DNA from: an uncultured Anaerolineae bacterium
GTDB taxonomy: Bacteria; Chloroflexota; Anaerolineae; Promineifilales; Promineifilaceae
Direction of reading: 5' to 3'
Assembly (NCBI GenBank): GCA_905479495.1
Contig: CAJQMR010000015.1
Coordinates: 1 to 64,000 of the forward strand
Length of the DNA stretch: 64,000 nucleotides
The translations under genes and the position numbers were made by a program. The number at the start of each line of letters is the position of its first letter. Position 1 is the stretch's first letter. Under the pieces are notes generated by a model. It ran no database searches. It had not been told where the DNA came from and saw only the letters and a list, made by a program, of their open reading frames with translations. Below, in pieces: positions 53,740-62,870 of this stretch.

Positions 53740-54954
53740 ATGATTGGTGAAACCACCTTAAAAAGACCGGGGCTTATCCCGGAAATGTTGTGGGATGTAG
53801 AACATTACAAGGAGGTTGGGCTTTACTTCTACCTGGAAGCAACACAGGATATTCTGCCAAACGGCCGTGTGAATGTAGAAAATCACGGCGAAATGATTAT
53901 GCTGGGGAGCTACTCCTATTTGGGCCTGATCGGCCATCCACAAATCAATGCCGCAGCGCAAGCAGCAATTGACCATTACGGCACCGGAACACATGGTGTC
54001 CGGCTTCTGGCCGGTTCCCTGAAGCTGCATAATGAGTTGGAAACGCGTATTGCGGCGTTTAAGCAAACGGAAGAAGCCATTACTTTTTCCAGCGGGTATG
54101 TGACCAACCTGGCCACCATTTCTAGCCTGCTGCGCAAAGGGGACACGGTGATTTGTGACAAGCTCAATCATGCCAGCATCGTGGATGGTTGTTTGCTGGC
54201 GATGGCCAAATTTGTGCGTTTCCGCCACAATGATATGGATCATTTGGAAAAACGGTTGCGCGAGGCAGATGGCGACGGCCGTAAGTTGGTCATTGCCGAC
54301 GCCGTGTTTAGCATGGACGGCGACATCATCAACTTGCCCGAAGTCGTGCGCCTGTGCCGCAAATATGGCGCTTACCTGATGATTGACGAGGCCCACTCCA
54401 TTGGCGTGCTGGGCGAGACGGGCCACGGTATTGAGGAGCATTTTGGCCTGGCCCCAGACAGCATCGACATCAAAATGGGCACCCTGAGCAAGACCATTCC
54501 CAGCGCTGGCGGCTACGTGGCTGGAAATCATGAACTTATTCAATTCCTTAAGCATGAAGCGCGCGCCTTTATCTTCTCTGCCGCTGTGCCGCCAGCCTCG
54601 GCTGGAGCGGCCAAGGCGGCCTTTGACGTGATTGAGGCCGAGCCGTGGCGGGTGCAGAAGTTGCAGGACAATTACAATCATTTTGCCGGACGGCTGCGTG
54701 AGGCTGGGTTTGATTTGCTCTACACCGAAACGGCCATCGTGCCGGTGGTGTGTGGCAGCACCGACCGGGCGGCATTATTGGCCAAATATTGCCAGAATCA
54801 TGGCATTTTTGTGCAGGCGGTTGTGGCCCCGGTGGTGCCCGAGGGTCAGGCCCGTCTGCGGGCTTGTGTCTCAGCCGCCCACCAGTTGGAAGACATTAAT
54901 TATTGCGCTGACACGATCATTGAAGGTGGTCGGCAGCTAGGGGTTATTCAGTAG
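53740..54954 (+). CDS. PLP-dependent alpha-oxoamine synthase family aminotransferase
   Basis: This 404-residue protein has the fold of BioF, glycine C-acetyltransferase and serine palmitoyltransferase: NYLGL-type LGSYSYLGLIGHP, ATDEAHSIG-type LMIDEAHSIG, the Schiff-base lysine in GTLSKTIPSAGGY and a C-terminal RLRACVSAAH. Members join an amino acid to an acyl-CoA. Which reaction this one performs is not clear; biotin or sphingolipid genes are not nearby. GAGGAG precedes ATG 53740. Confidence 0.88.
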   Translation: MIGETTLKRPGLIPEMLWDVEHYKEVGLYFYLEATQDILPNGRVNVENHGEMIMLGSYSYLGLIGHPQINAAAQAAIDHYGTGTHGVRLLAGSLKLHNELETRIAAFKQTEEAITFSSGYVTNLATISSLLRKGDTVICDKLNHASIVDGCLLAMAKFVRFRHNDMDHLEKRLREADGDGRKLVIADAVFSMDGDIINLPEVVRLCRKYGAYLMIDEAHSIGVLGETGHGIEEHFGLAPDSIDIKMGTLSKTIPSAGGYVAGNHELIQFLKHEARAFIFSAAVPPASAGAAKAAFDVIEAEPWRVQKLQDNYNHFAGRLREAGFDLLYTETAIVPVVCGSTDRAALLAKYCQNHGIFVQAVVAPVVPEGQARLRACVSAAHQLEDINYCADTIIEGGRQLGVIQ

Positions 54955-54958
54955 GATG

Positions 54959-55013
54959 TAATTGAGTAATTGGGTAATTTGGTAATTACTCAATTGCTTA
55001 ATTACCCAATTGC
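54959..55013. repeat. AATTGGGTAATT-type repeat
   Basis: Interleaved direct and inverted copies of TAATTGAGTAATT and AATTACCCAATT fill the short gap before rlmH. It is related to 60668-60817. Confidence 0.65.
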
Positions 55014-55018
55014 GTCCC

Positions 55019-55498
55019 ATGAGTCGCTTAAACGGCCGTCTCACCATTGCTGCTGTGGGGAAGATCAAAAACAAAGCATGGTTGGCGGCTCAAGATGATT
55101 ATGTCAAGCGGCTGGGACGCTACACCAGCCTGGATTTGATTGAAGTCAAAGATGTGGTTGGCCGCAGCATTCCAGACGACGTGGCGATGGCCAAGGAAGG
55201 GGAGCAGCTTTTGCAAGCCGTCGCCGACAGCCATCGCCTCATTGCCCTGACGCCAACGGGCAAGTTGCGCAGTAGCCCCAACATGGCAAGATGGCTGCAA
55301 AAACGGGTGGTGGATGACGGCCGTATCGCCTTTCTCATTGGGGGTCCTTTAGGCTTTTCCGACGAAGTGCTCATCGCCTGCCACGAACAAATCTCTCTCT
55401 CCCCACTGACCTTTACCCACGAACTGGCCCGCATTTTGCTGCTGGAACAACTTTACCGTTCTTGCACCATTTTGGCGGGAGAGCAGTATCACAAGTGA
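55019..55498 (+). CDS. rlmH: 23S rRNA pseudouridine 1915 N3-methyltransferase
   Basis: This SPOUT-family protein of about 159 residues, the usual length, modifies pseudouridine 1915 of 23S rRNA. It has IGGPLGFSDEV, the SPLTFTHELARILLLEQLYRS region and the C-terminal GEQYHK knot. ATG 55019 matches the family start; an in-frame TTG lies 9 bases earlier. It is the first of three rRNA methyltransferase genes here, the others being on the opposite strand. Confidence 0.95.
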   Translation: MSRLNGRLTIAAVGKIKNKAWLAAQDDYVKRLGRYTSLDLIEVKDVVGRSIPDDVAMAKEGEQLLQAVADSHRLIALTPTGKLRSSPNMARWLQKRVVDDGRIAFLIGGPLGFSDEVLIACHEQISLSPLTFTHELARILLLEQLYRSCTILAGEQYHK

Positions 55499-55499
55499 C

Positions 55500-55577
55500 C
55501 GAATCGGTTATCGGTAAACGGTGAGCGGTAATCGGTAAAAATTCCACGGAAAACGGATTACTGACCACCGATTACCA
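55500..55577. repeat. CGGTAATCGGT family repeat, copy 3
   Basis: Repeats of CGGTAATCGGT/ACCGATTACC lie between rlmH and rsmI and overlap the last few codons of rsmI. Confidence 0.65.
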
Positions 55578-56220
55578 CGACGTATTCGCCACGCGGATCT
55601 TCCTCTGCAAAATGGACAATCAGTTCAGAGAGTTTGCCCCGGTGGACGGATTCATACAGCTTGGTGAGTTCGTTGCAAACGGCCGTTTCCCTATCCCCAA
55701 AAACTTCCAGCGCATCTGCTAAAAACGCCTTCAGCCGGTAGGGGCTTTCATAAAAAATCAGCGTGTGCGGCGATTCAGCATCAACGGCCAGGAAGCGCTG
55801 TCGCTTGCCGCTTTTGCGCGGGGCAAAGCCGCGAAAAGTGAAGGCGTGGGCGGGCAAGCCAGACAAAACCAGGGCCATGATCAGCGCTGTGGGGCCAGGA
55901 ATCATCGTCACGGGCAGATTTTCTGCCACGGCCCGCTGCACCACCGAGTAGCCTGGGTCAGAAATACCAGGCGTGCCCGCATCCGTCACCACTGCCACCG
56001 ACTTGCCCTCCTGCAGCAGGTTGATGATTTTGTTGCCCGCCTTCGCCTCATTATGCTCATGAAAGGAAAGCTGCGGCTTGCTGATCTCAAAATGTTTGAG
56101 CAGCAGGCCCGTTTTGCGCGTGTCTTCACTGGCGACCATATCTACCTGGCGCAATGTTTCCAGCGCCCGCAGGGTGATGTCACCAAGGTTACCGATGGGG
56201 GTGGCTACAAGATAAAGCAT
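55558..56220 (-). CDS. rsmI: 16S rRNA (cytidine 1402-2'-O)-methyltransferase
   Basis: This 220-residue tetrapyrrole-methylase-fold enzyme modifies C1402 of 16S rRNA. It has MLYLVATPIGNLGDIT at the start, ASEDTRKT, VTDAGTPGISDPG and a FRGFAPRKSGKR segment. RsmI is usually 270-290 residues, so this copy is short by about 50 residues at the C-terminus, whose last codons overlap an intergenic repeat. That may mean the end was altered by the repeat, or the family is compact here. ATG 56220 is where homology begins. Confidence 0.92.
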   Translation of the reverse strand: MLYLVATPIGNLGDITLRALETLRQVDMVASEDTRKTGLLLKHFEISKPQLSFHEHNEAKAGNKIINLLQEGKSVAVVTDAGTPGISDPGYSVVQRAVAENLPVTMIPGPTALIMALVLSGLPAHAFTFRGFAPRKSGKRQRFLAVDAESPHTLIFYESPYRLKAFLADALEVFGDRETAVCNELTKLYESVHRGKLSELIVHFAEEDPRGEYVVVIGGQ

Positions 56221-56236
56221 AGAATTTCCATGGAGA

Positions 56237-56286
56237 TCACGCAAAGTCGCAAAGGGTTGAAAATATGCCTTTGCGACTTTGCGTGA
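56237..56286. repeat. 19-bp inverted repeat, TCACGCAAAG family, copy 2
   Basis: TCACGCAAAGTCGCAAAGG (56237-56255) is perfectly inverted at 56268-56286 around a 12-base loop, between rsmE and rsmI. A related copy lies at 18091-18150. Confidence 0.9.
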
Positions 56287-56303
56287 AATTTATTACCCTT
56301 AGG

Positions 56304-57035
56304 CTAGATTATGTCTAGTTCATGCAAGACGAGGGCTGAGGCAACCAGTGCGGCCGTTTCTGCCCTTAATATCCGCTTGCCCAAAGTAATAGACTGGATG
56401 CCTACCGCTTGAGCAGCTTCCACTTCTTCGGCCGCAAAGCCGCCTTCTGGCCCAATGAAGAGCGAGATGTGAGACGGCCGTTCCCCACCAGCCAACGCCT
56501 TTCGCAAGGTGAGCGCATCTTCGTCTTCCCAGGCGATGAGGCCAGGCTGTGGCGGATGTGCGGCCAGCGCCTGGACCAATGTTTGCGGTGGGTGCAGTTC
56601 GGGCAGGCAACCTCGACGGGATTGTTCGGCCGCTTCGGTGATGATTTTGTGCCAGCGCGCCTGTTTATTTGCCTTTATGTCAACATCCTGCACCAAACTG
56701 CGCTGCGTTACCAGTGGCACAAAGCAGCTGACACCGATTTCGGTCCCTTTTTGCAAGACCCACTCAAATTTGTCTCGCTTCATTAGGGCCTGGTAAAGGG
56801 TGAGGTGGACGGTTGGTTCGTTGGGCGACGGCCGTTTGGCGACTGCCTCCCCCACCACCTGCTGCTTATCTACCTGCCGCAGCACCACCTCATACTCCGC
56901 ACCGCTGTTGTCTAACACCAAAATGGCGGAGCCCACGCGCAAGCGCAGCACGTTGCGAATTTGGTGCGCCTGCGCTGTTGGCAAAATAACCCGGCTACCT
57001 TGCAAAATTTCTGGGTCTACAAAAAAGCGGTGCAT
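56304..57035 (-). CDS. rsmE: 16S rRNA (uracil 1498-N3)-methyltransferase
   Basis: The 243-residue SPOUT enzyme methylates U1498 of 16S rRNA. Signatures are the N-terminal PUA-like part (MHRFFVDPEIL), SLFIGPEGGFAAEEVE and LGKRILRAETAAL. Its length is standard. It lies upstream of rsmI in the same direction, separated by a 19-bp inverted repeat that could end or pause transcription between them. Confidence 0.94.
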   Translation of the reverse strand: MHRFFVDPEILQGSRVILPTAQAHQIRNVLRLRVGSAILVLDNSGAEYEVVLRQVDKQQVVGEAVAKRPSPNEPTVHLTLYQALMKRDKFEWVLQKGTEIGVSCFVPLVTQRSLVQDVDIKANKQARWHKIITEAAEQSRRGCLPELHPPQTLVQALAAHPPQPGLIAWEDEDALTLRKALAGGERPSHISLFIGPEGGFAAEEVEAAQAVGIQSITLGKRILRAETAALVASALVLHELDII

Positions 57036-57096
57036 AAATGCTATTTTAGCAGATAAATGGTTGGAATTGGGGTGTTCTTTGCGGGCTTTTCAAAAC

Positions 57097-57161
57097 GAGG
57101 AGTGAGCATTCTCGAATGCGAACAGGGTTAGTCGGGACGCATTTGAGGATGCTTACTCCTC
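57097..57161. repeat. Inverted repeat between rsmE and pfk
   Basis: GAGGAGTGAGCAT (57097-57109) is inverted with one G-T change at 57149-57161; inner TCGAATGCG and CGCATTTGA also pair roughly. It lies in the gap between rsmE and the phosphofructokinase gene. Confidence 0.65.
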
Positions 57162-57210
57162 AGTTTTAGAACAAAACGCTATTTGCTCTGTGTTCTCTGT
57201 GGCGAAATAT

Positions 57211-58380
57211 TTAATACAAGAACATCGGTTTGCCCATGACGTGGCGGATGCGTGGCCGGTATTTTTTAACATCATACAGTTCGTCCACATCCACCCGCTT
57301 GACACCGCTGGTGACGGTGCTCATGGGGATATGCGTGTATTTGCCGTCCCGCAGGGCGACCATACGGCCGCTTACATCATTTTTGATCAGGTTGACGGCC
57401 AGGTTGGCGTAGTTGGTGGCCACCATCAGGTCCAGGGCATCCGGTGCACCAGAGCGCATGAGGTAAGAAACCTTCTGATTGATAATACTCTCGCCTGTGA
57501 TTTTCTTCAGCGCTTCCCCGGTGATTTCGCCGATGCCGCCCAGTTTGCGATGGCCATAGGCATCTGTCTCGCCATATTCCACCACCTTGCCACCGACCAT
57601 GTGTGCCCCTTCGCTCACTGTGACCATGGCGTAGTTGCTGGGGTTGTCTTGCTTATCTTTCAGCACCAGGTCGGCCAACAGTTCCGGGTCAAAAGGCACC
57701 TCAGATATGACGGCCCGATCCACCCCGGCCAAATAAGAGCTGATGAGGCTGGTTTCGCCGGAGTTACGACCAAACAGCTCGATGACGGCAATGCGCTCAT
57801 GGGAGCCGGTACTGGTGCGCAGTTGATGAATAAACTGAACGCTCCGGGTAACGGCCGTACTAAAGCCAATGCAGTAATCTGTACCGTACACATCATTGTC
57901 CATTGTTTTGGGAATGGCCAGCACGTGAATGCCTTCACTGTGCAGCCGCTCACCGTAGCTCAGCGTGTCGTCGCCGCCAATGGGAATGAGCGTGTCGATG
58001 CCCAGGTACTCCAGATTTTTCATAACGTGTGGGGTAAAGTCGCGTAGGCTTTTGTCAGCTTCTTCCGCTTCGGGATGTTCCGGATCTTTTAAGAAGTCAG
58101 GCACTGCGTTGGGTCTAACCTTGCCGGGATGGGTCCGGCTGGTATGCAACATGGTACCGCCCGTACGGTCGATGGTGCGCACCGCATTTTTGTTTAAAGG
58201 CAGCACATGTTTCTCTACCGAAGTCGGATCGTCCGTGTTGAGTTCTAGCAAGCCGCCCCAGCCACGCCGAATGCCAACAATTTCATACCCTTCATCAATG
58301 GCCCGATTGACCACTGCTTTAATACATGGATTCAAGCCGGGCACATCGCCACCGCCTGTCAAAATTCCAATTTTCGTCAT
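57211..58380 (-). CDS. 6-phosphofructokinase, pyrophosphate-type residues
   Basis: This 389-residue protein has GILTGGGDVPGLN at the N-terminus, GGDDT near residue 135 and PKTMDNDV near 160. In this family a second aspartate in GGDD and lysine in PKT mark pyrophosphate-dependent enzymes, whereas ATP enzymes have GGDG and PGT. It therefore probably phosphorylates fructose 6-phosphate reversibly using pyrophosphate. AAGGAG precedes the ATG. It is downstream of a second, fused PFK gene, with a gap of 41 bases. Confidence 0.92.
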   Translation of the reverse strand: MTKIGILTGGGDVPGLNPCIKAVVNRAIDEGYEIVGIRRGWGGLLELNTDDPTSVEKHVLPLNKNAVRTIDRTGGTMLHTSRTHPGKVRPNAVPDFLKDPEHPEAEEADKSLRDFTPHVMKNLEYLGIDTLIPIGGDDTLSYGERLHSEGIHVLAIPKTMDNDVYGTDYCIGFSTAVTRSVQFIHQLRTSTGSHERIAVIELFGRNSGETSLISSYLAGVDRAVISEVPFDPELLADLVLKDKQDNPSNYAMVTVSEGAHMVGGKVVEYGETDAYGHRKLGGIGEITGEALKKITGESIINQKVSYLMRSGAPDALDLMVATNYANLAVNLIKNDVSGRMVALRDGKYTHIPMSTVTSGVKRVDVDELYDVKKYRPRIRHVMGKPMFLY

Positions 58381-58421
58381 CTTTTGCTCCTTTTCTTAAA
58401 AATATACTCAAGTCTATTATT

Positions 58422-60635
58422 CTAATGTGGGGATGGTTTGGCAAGGATTCGGGCAATGGGACGTAAATCCATCCACCATTGCTTTTTCGGCCGTTTTTTC
58501 TCCATGTCAAACATGCGCGGCACATCTTCCATATTGGTAAATACCAACGAACCGCCAATTTGTCCAATGCAGGCACAGGTGGGGTCTGCCGCTGCGATCT
58601 GTGTCTCCAATTGGTTAATCGCGTAAGAGGTCAGGCGCGTGGCCAAAATGCGATCAAAGGGAGAGGGATCACCCCCTTGCTGTAAATGCCCCAAAATCGC
58701 TTCACGCACATCAAATAGCTCGCCACCTTCCTCCTCAAACAACGCGCCGATGAATGCCGTGGTGTACACTTTGTTGGCATTCTCGTTGCGAATCATTAGG
58801 CCCAGCCGTTTCCCTTTGCTAAAGCCGACAATCAGCTCTTTTACATCTCCAACCAGGTTGCTGGATGTGATGCCTTCTTCATTGATGTAGACGCGCTCGG
58901 CACCGCTGGCCATGGCGCTCATCAGAGCCAGATAGCCACAGTTGCGCCCCATCACCTCAACCACGAATACGCGGCGAGAGGCCACGGCCGATTGCTTGAT
59001 TTTGTCTACCGCATTCACAATGTTGTTCAGTGCGGTATCAGCGCCAACGCTTAATTCTGCGCCCGGCAAATTGTTGTTGATACTGGCCGGGACACAGATG
59101 ATGGGAATGTTGTTGGCCGGGAAGGTGTGGCGATTTCCCATCATTTTAAGAACGCTTTCATAACCGGTCCAGCCACCGATCATCAAGAGGCCATCAATTT
59201 TGTGCTCTTCCAGGCTGCGGGCGATGGCGTAAAAATCGCTGCCCTCGGGCATCGTGCGATTGGTGCCCAGCTCTGCGCCACCCCGGGAAGCCCAGCCGGA
59301 GACGCTCATCCAATCCATTTCCCGAATATCCCCGTCTACCAGACCGGGGAAACCGTTTTGCACCCCGAGCATAACGTGGCCTTTGTCGGTGCCCAGGCGT
59401 ACGGCCGTTCGTACGGCCGTATTCATTCCTGGTGCTGGACCACCCGCATTCATCACCGCAATGCGCATTCGCTGTTGGTCTGGCGCAGGCGGATGGGGCA
59501 AGACGCGTACCATGGTGCGGATAATTTGGAAAGATTCGTTAAAGCTGCTGCCGCGTAAGTGCATCGCTTCGGCAAAATTGTGCGCCTGCATTTCTTTAGC
59601 CACAGCGTGCGTTTTTTCTAAGGCTTCATCCAGCGGCGTGCGCGTGATTTTGTTGCTGCGGATGCCCATGACAAACGGTTTTTCATTTTCCGTGGCCGCC
59701 AGTAAATGGTCTACGGCCGCTGCGCCCAACAACGTACTCAGGTTGCGGTCGAAGGCACTGGGCGCGCCGCCACGCTGCACATGCCCCAGCACCGTGATGC
59801 GCGTGTCTTCTTCCAGGCGATTTTCCAGCACTTGCTTAATGTATTCGCTGGTGATGCGGTTACCGTGCCGGTCTTGCGCCCCTTCTGCCACCACCACAAT
59901 GATGTCGCGACGGCCAGCTTCGCGCCCCTGGTGCAGCAGGTCGCACATCTTCTCTTCCCAATTGTCAGCATCGGGTGGGTTTTCGGGGATGAATACCCAA
60001 TCGCCGCCGCCGGCCATGGCCCCCATCAGAGCCAGGTAGCCACAACGACGCCCCATCACTTCGACCACGAAGATGCGCTGGTGGCTGGCAGCCGTGCTGG
60101 AAATGGCGTCAATGGCTTCGACAATGCGGTGCAGCGCCGTGTCTGAGCCGGTTGTAACGTCAGAGCCAAACATGTCGTTGTCGATGGAGCCGATGATACC
60201 TGCAATTTGAATATGCTGGTGTCGATCGGCAATCTCCTGGCTGATTTGGCCGCATTCGGCCAGTTCGTTCACCAGGCTGGGCCACTCATCATAGAGAATT
60301 TGTGCGCCACTCAGGCTGCCATCTCCACCAATAATAACCAAACTATCCAATTCGTGTTCCAGCAGATGATGGACGGCCTTGAGCCGCCCGGCGCGTTCGC
60401 GGAACTCGTTGCAGCGGGCAGAGCCAATGATCGTGCCGCCCTGTTGCAAGATGCCACCAACATCGTTCCAACCAATTGGCCGAATCTGATCACCGCCATC
60501 GACCATGCCCTGGTAGCCTTCATAAATAGCAACGGTTTCTATTCCTTTGTCTAATGCCATACGCACGACGGCGCGTACCGCCGCGTTCATTCCCTGGGCG
60601 TCGCCGCCACTCGTTAAAACCCCTAAACGCTTCAT
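58422..60635 (-). CDS. Fused double-domain 6-phosphofructokinase
   Basis: This 737-residue protein consists of two PFK domains in tandem, the eukaryotic-type layout. The N-terminal half (~1-360) has GGDGS near 100 and GSIDNDM near 150 with the catalytic aspartate, so it is likely the active ATP-type half. In the C-terminal half (~390-735) these become GGWTGYES and PASINNN, with loss of the catalytic aspartate, as in the regulatory halves of animal and fungal enzymes. It probably arose by duplication and fusion. It should be allosterically controlled. Confidence 0.92.
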   Translation of the reverse strand: MKRLGVLTSGGDAQGMNAAVRAVVRMALDKGIETVAIYEGYQGMVDGGDQIRPIGWNDVGGILQQGGTIIGSARCNEFRERAGRLKAVHHLLEHELDSLVIIGGDGSLSGAQILYDEWPSLVNELAECGQISQEIADRHQHIQIAGIIGSIDNDMFGSDVTTGSDTALHRIVEAIDAISSTAASHQRIFVVEVMGRRCGYLALMGAMAGGGDWVFIPENPPDADNWEEKMCDLLHQGREAGRRDIIVVVAEGAQDRHGNRITSEYIKQVLENRLEEDTRITVLGHVQRGGAPSAFDRNLSTLLGAAAVDHLLAATENEKPFVMGIRSNKITRTPLDEALEKTHAVAKEMQAHNFAEAMHLRGSSFNESFQIIRTMVRVLPHPPAPDQQRMRIAVMNAGGPAPGMNTAVRTAVRLGTDKGHVMLGVQNGFPGLVDGDIREMDWMSVSGWASRGGAELGTNRTMPEGSDFYAIARSLEEHKIDGLLMIGGWTGYESVLKMMGNRHTFPANNIPIICVPASINNNLPGAELSVGADTALNNIVNAVDKIKQSAVASRRVFVVEVMGRNCGYLALMSAMASGAERVYINEEGITSSNLVGDVKELIVGFSKGKRLGLMIRNENANKVYTTAFIGALFEEEGGELFDVREAILGHLQQGGDPSPFDRILATRLTSYAINQLETQIAAADPTCACIGQIGGSLVFTNMEDVPRMFDMEKKRPKKQWWMDLRPIARILAKPSPH

Positions 60636-61095
60636 AGCATCTTTAATCCCTTTAAGTTAGCGATTTGGTAATTGAGCAATTAAGGCTGTTATGTAAAAGC
60701 CAAAAAGAATTTTGAATTAGAATGCGCGCACATTTGGCTTTTACTTGAGCAAACCACTAAGAAATCATGCTTCGTGTTTCAAAATACTTTCTGTGGTTTG
60801 CTTAATTACTCAATTACATAATTACTGAACGCTCAGTTGGGGTAAATAAATGGGTTGATTGTTCCATACCTTCTACTACCTCATCCAGCATACCCGCTAT
60901 AACCCTCCAGCGAGATGTGACAAACATCATAATCTTTTCCCGTCCATTGTAATGGCTTGGTCTTTCTGCTCGCTACTATACTATTTTATTAGACCGCCTG
61001 CCTTCATCTACTTGAAGATGGTGGTATATTTCTTACGTGTGAATTGCCAAAATATAACTGGTATAAATTGGCTTAGATTTTAAGGAGACAAACCC
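60636..61095. other. Intergenic region with nested inverted repeats
   Basis: This 460-base gap separates divergent pfk and aldolase genes. An element at 60668-60817 has outer 16-bp ends inverted with one mismatch and two inner perfect hairpins (60693-60704 with 60733-60744; 60749-60757 with 60793-60801). The rest is AT-rich with no gene. Confidence 0.7.
60668..60817. repeat. 150-bp nested inverted-repeat element
   Basis: The outer arms GTAATTGAGCAATTAA (60668-60683) and its near-complement (60802-60817) flank two perfect hairpins of 12 and 9 bp. Confidence 0.8.
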
Positions 61096-62502
61096 ATGAA
61101 GGTTCTGGAATCGGTAGATCTGTTGTTTGAGGCCATCGCAGGTGGTGCCTTGGTTGCTGATAGCAAAGTGACGGTGACAAATGAGTCGATTCTTAAGGAT
61201 AAGATTGACGATGTGGTGTATACGGCCGTCTTTGGCAAAGGTCTGGTGCGTGACACCGCACGCTGGCTGTTGTGGGAACTGGGGCAGGTGCTGGGTATTT
61301 ATCCCGCCTCGATTCATGAATTATACATGGCTATTGGCCGTGGCGATGTGGCCCACAATTTCACTGTCCCGGCAATTAATGTGCGGGGCATGAATTTTAA
61401 CACAGGCCGGGCCATTTTCCGGGCAGCCAACAAATATAATGCCGGGGCCATTCTACTAGAAATTGCCCGCTCTGAGATTGGTTATACGGGGCAACGGCCG
61501 TATGAATACGTCACCTCGCTCATTGGGGCAGCCATCAAAGAAGGTTTTCGTGGCCCGCTCTTCATCCAGGGAGACCATTTTCAGGTGTCGGCCAAAGGAT
61601 ACCAGGCAGATCCCGACAAAGAGTTAACGGCCGTTAAAGATTTAATGAAAGAAGCCATTGCTGCTGGTTTTTACAACATCGACATCGACACCTCCACCCT
61701 GGTAGATTTAGACTTTCCCACGCTGGATGAGCAGCAGCGCCTCAACTACACGCTGTGTGCCGAGCTTACCCGCCATGCCCGCGACCTGGAGCCAGATGAC
61801 GTGACGGTTTCTTTGGGTGGCGAGATTGGTGAAGTGGGGCATAAAAATTCGACGGTGGAAGAGCTGCACGCCTTCATGCAAGGGTATCGGCGCGCGCTGG
61901 ATGGGGTCACGGGCATCTCTAAAATTTCGGTGCAAACTGGCACCAGCCACGGCGGCGTAGTGCTGCCCGATGGTACCCTGGCTCAGGTAAGCGTCGATTT
62001 TGAGACGCTGCGTGCCCTCAGTGCAGCGGCACGAGACACGTACAGCATCGGCGGGGCGGTGCAGCACGGAGCCTCTACGCTGCCGCAAAGTGCCTTCAAT
62101 AAATTCCCCGAGGTGGGCACGGTGGAAATCCATCTGGCCACCGGCTTCCAAAACATGATCTACGAAAATGCCCCGGCGGGAATTGTGGAAGCGGCCTATG
62201 AGTACATTCGGGCTAACTTCACGCAGAAAGAAGGCCAAACGACGGATCAATTCTTCTACAAGGAGCGCAAACGGGCTTTTGGTCCGCTGAAGCAGCAATG
62301 GTGGGATTTGCCCGCCGAGGCACAGGCGCACATTGGCAAGCTGTTGCAAGATCAGTTTGAGTTTTTGTTTGACCAACTCAACATCAAGGACACTAAAAAA
62401 GTTGTGGCCGATACGGTCACTGTACCCAAGCACCACCGCGTGCGGCCGACAAAGGCCGCTGAAGAAGGCAAACTGGAAATCGCGGCAGATCTGGCTGACT
62501 AG
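61096..62502 (+). CDS. Class II fructose-bisphosphate aldolase-like enzyme, long form
   Basis: This 468-residue protein has the class II aldolase core with FTVPAINVRGMN, metal-site FIQGDHFQVS, SLGGEIGEVG and SVQTGTSHGG (metal and phosphate binding). Typical members are 300-350 residues; here ~100 extra residues at the N-terminus and ~90 at the C-terminus surround the core. It would cleave fructose 1,6-bisphosphate or a related ketose bisphosphate. It is divergent from the two phosphofructokinase genes, so the three form a glycolytic cluster. AAGGAG precedes the ATG. Confidence 0.88.
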   Translation: MKVLESVDLLFEAIAGGALVADSKVTVTNESILKDKIDDVVYTAVFGKGLVRDTARWLLWELGQVLGIYPASIHELYMAIGRGDVAHNFTVPAINVRGMNFNTGRAIFRAANKYNAGAILLEIARSEIGYTGQRPYEYVTSLIGAAIKEGFRGPLFIQGDHFQVSAKGYQADPDKELTAVKDLMKEAIAAGFYNIDIDTSTLVDLDFPTLDEQQRLNYTLCAELTRHARDLEPDDVTVSLGGEIGEVGHKNSTVEELHAFMQGYRRALDGVTGISKISVQTGTSHGGVVLPDGTLAQVSVDFETLRALSAAARDTYSIGGAVQHGASTLPQSAFNKFPEVGTVEIHLATGFQNMIYENAPAGIVEAAYEYIRANFTQKEGQTTDQFFYKERKRAFGPLKQQWWDLPAEAQAHIGKLLQDQFEFLFDQLNIKDTKKVVADTVTVPKHHRVRPTKAAEEGKLEIAADLAD

Positions 62503-62568
62503 GGAAGGGACGCAGAGACTTGGAGATGGACGGCTGCGCCGCTTAGAACGCTGAGTTTTTTAGTTTTG

Positions 62569-62870
62569 TTATTTCAGGGCGAAGTGGCGGATGCCGTCTT
62601 TCATCATTTTGACGTTGAAGTTGAGCAATAAGCCGGCCTTGCGTTGGGATAGTTTGAGGTAAGAGAGGACTTGCGCTGCGTGAACAGGCAAGATTTTGTC
62701 TACGGCTTTAGCTCAACGACGACCTGATCGTTGACCAGCAGGTCAATGCGGTAGGCGTTGGGTAGCTGGAGTTCTTTGTATACGACGGGTAAGACGACCT
62801 GCTTTTGTACAGAAAGCTCCAGCTTTTCCAGCTCGTAAACTAGACAAGATTCGTAGTTCTCACAATCCCT
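62569..62870 (-). pseudogene. GxxExxY-family protein remnant, frameshifted
   Basis: The minus strand from about 62870 encodes NYESCLVYELEKLELSVQ through RIDLLVNDQVVVEL, typical of the GxxExxY/PDDEXK_3 family. At about 62700 the frame ends in a stop. In another frame the match continues with VDKILPVHAAQVLSYLKL and GIRHFALK to a stop at 62569. One missing base near ELK explains the break. The family's normal N-terminus is also missing, the visible part overlapping the end of the neighbouring methyltransferase gene. This is a decayed gene or a sequencing error. Confidence 0.75.
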
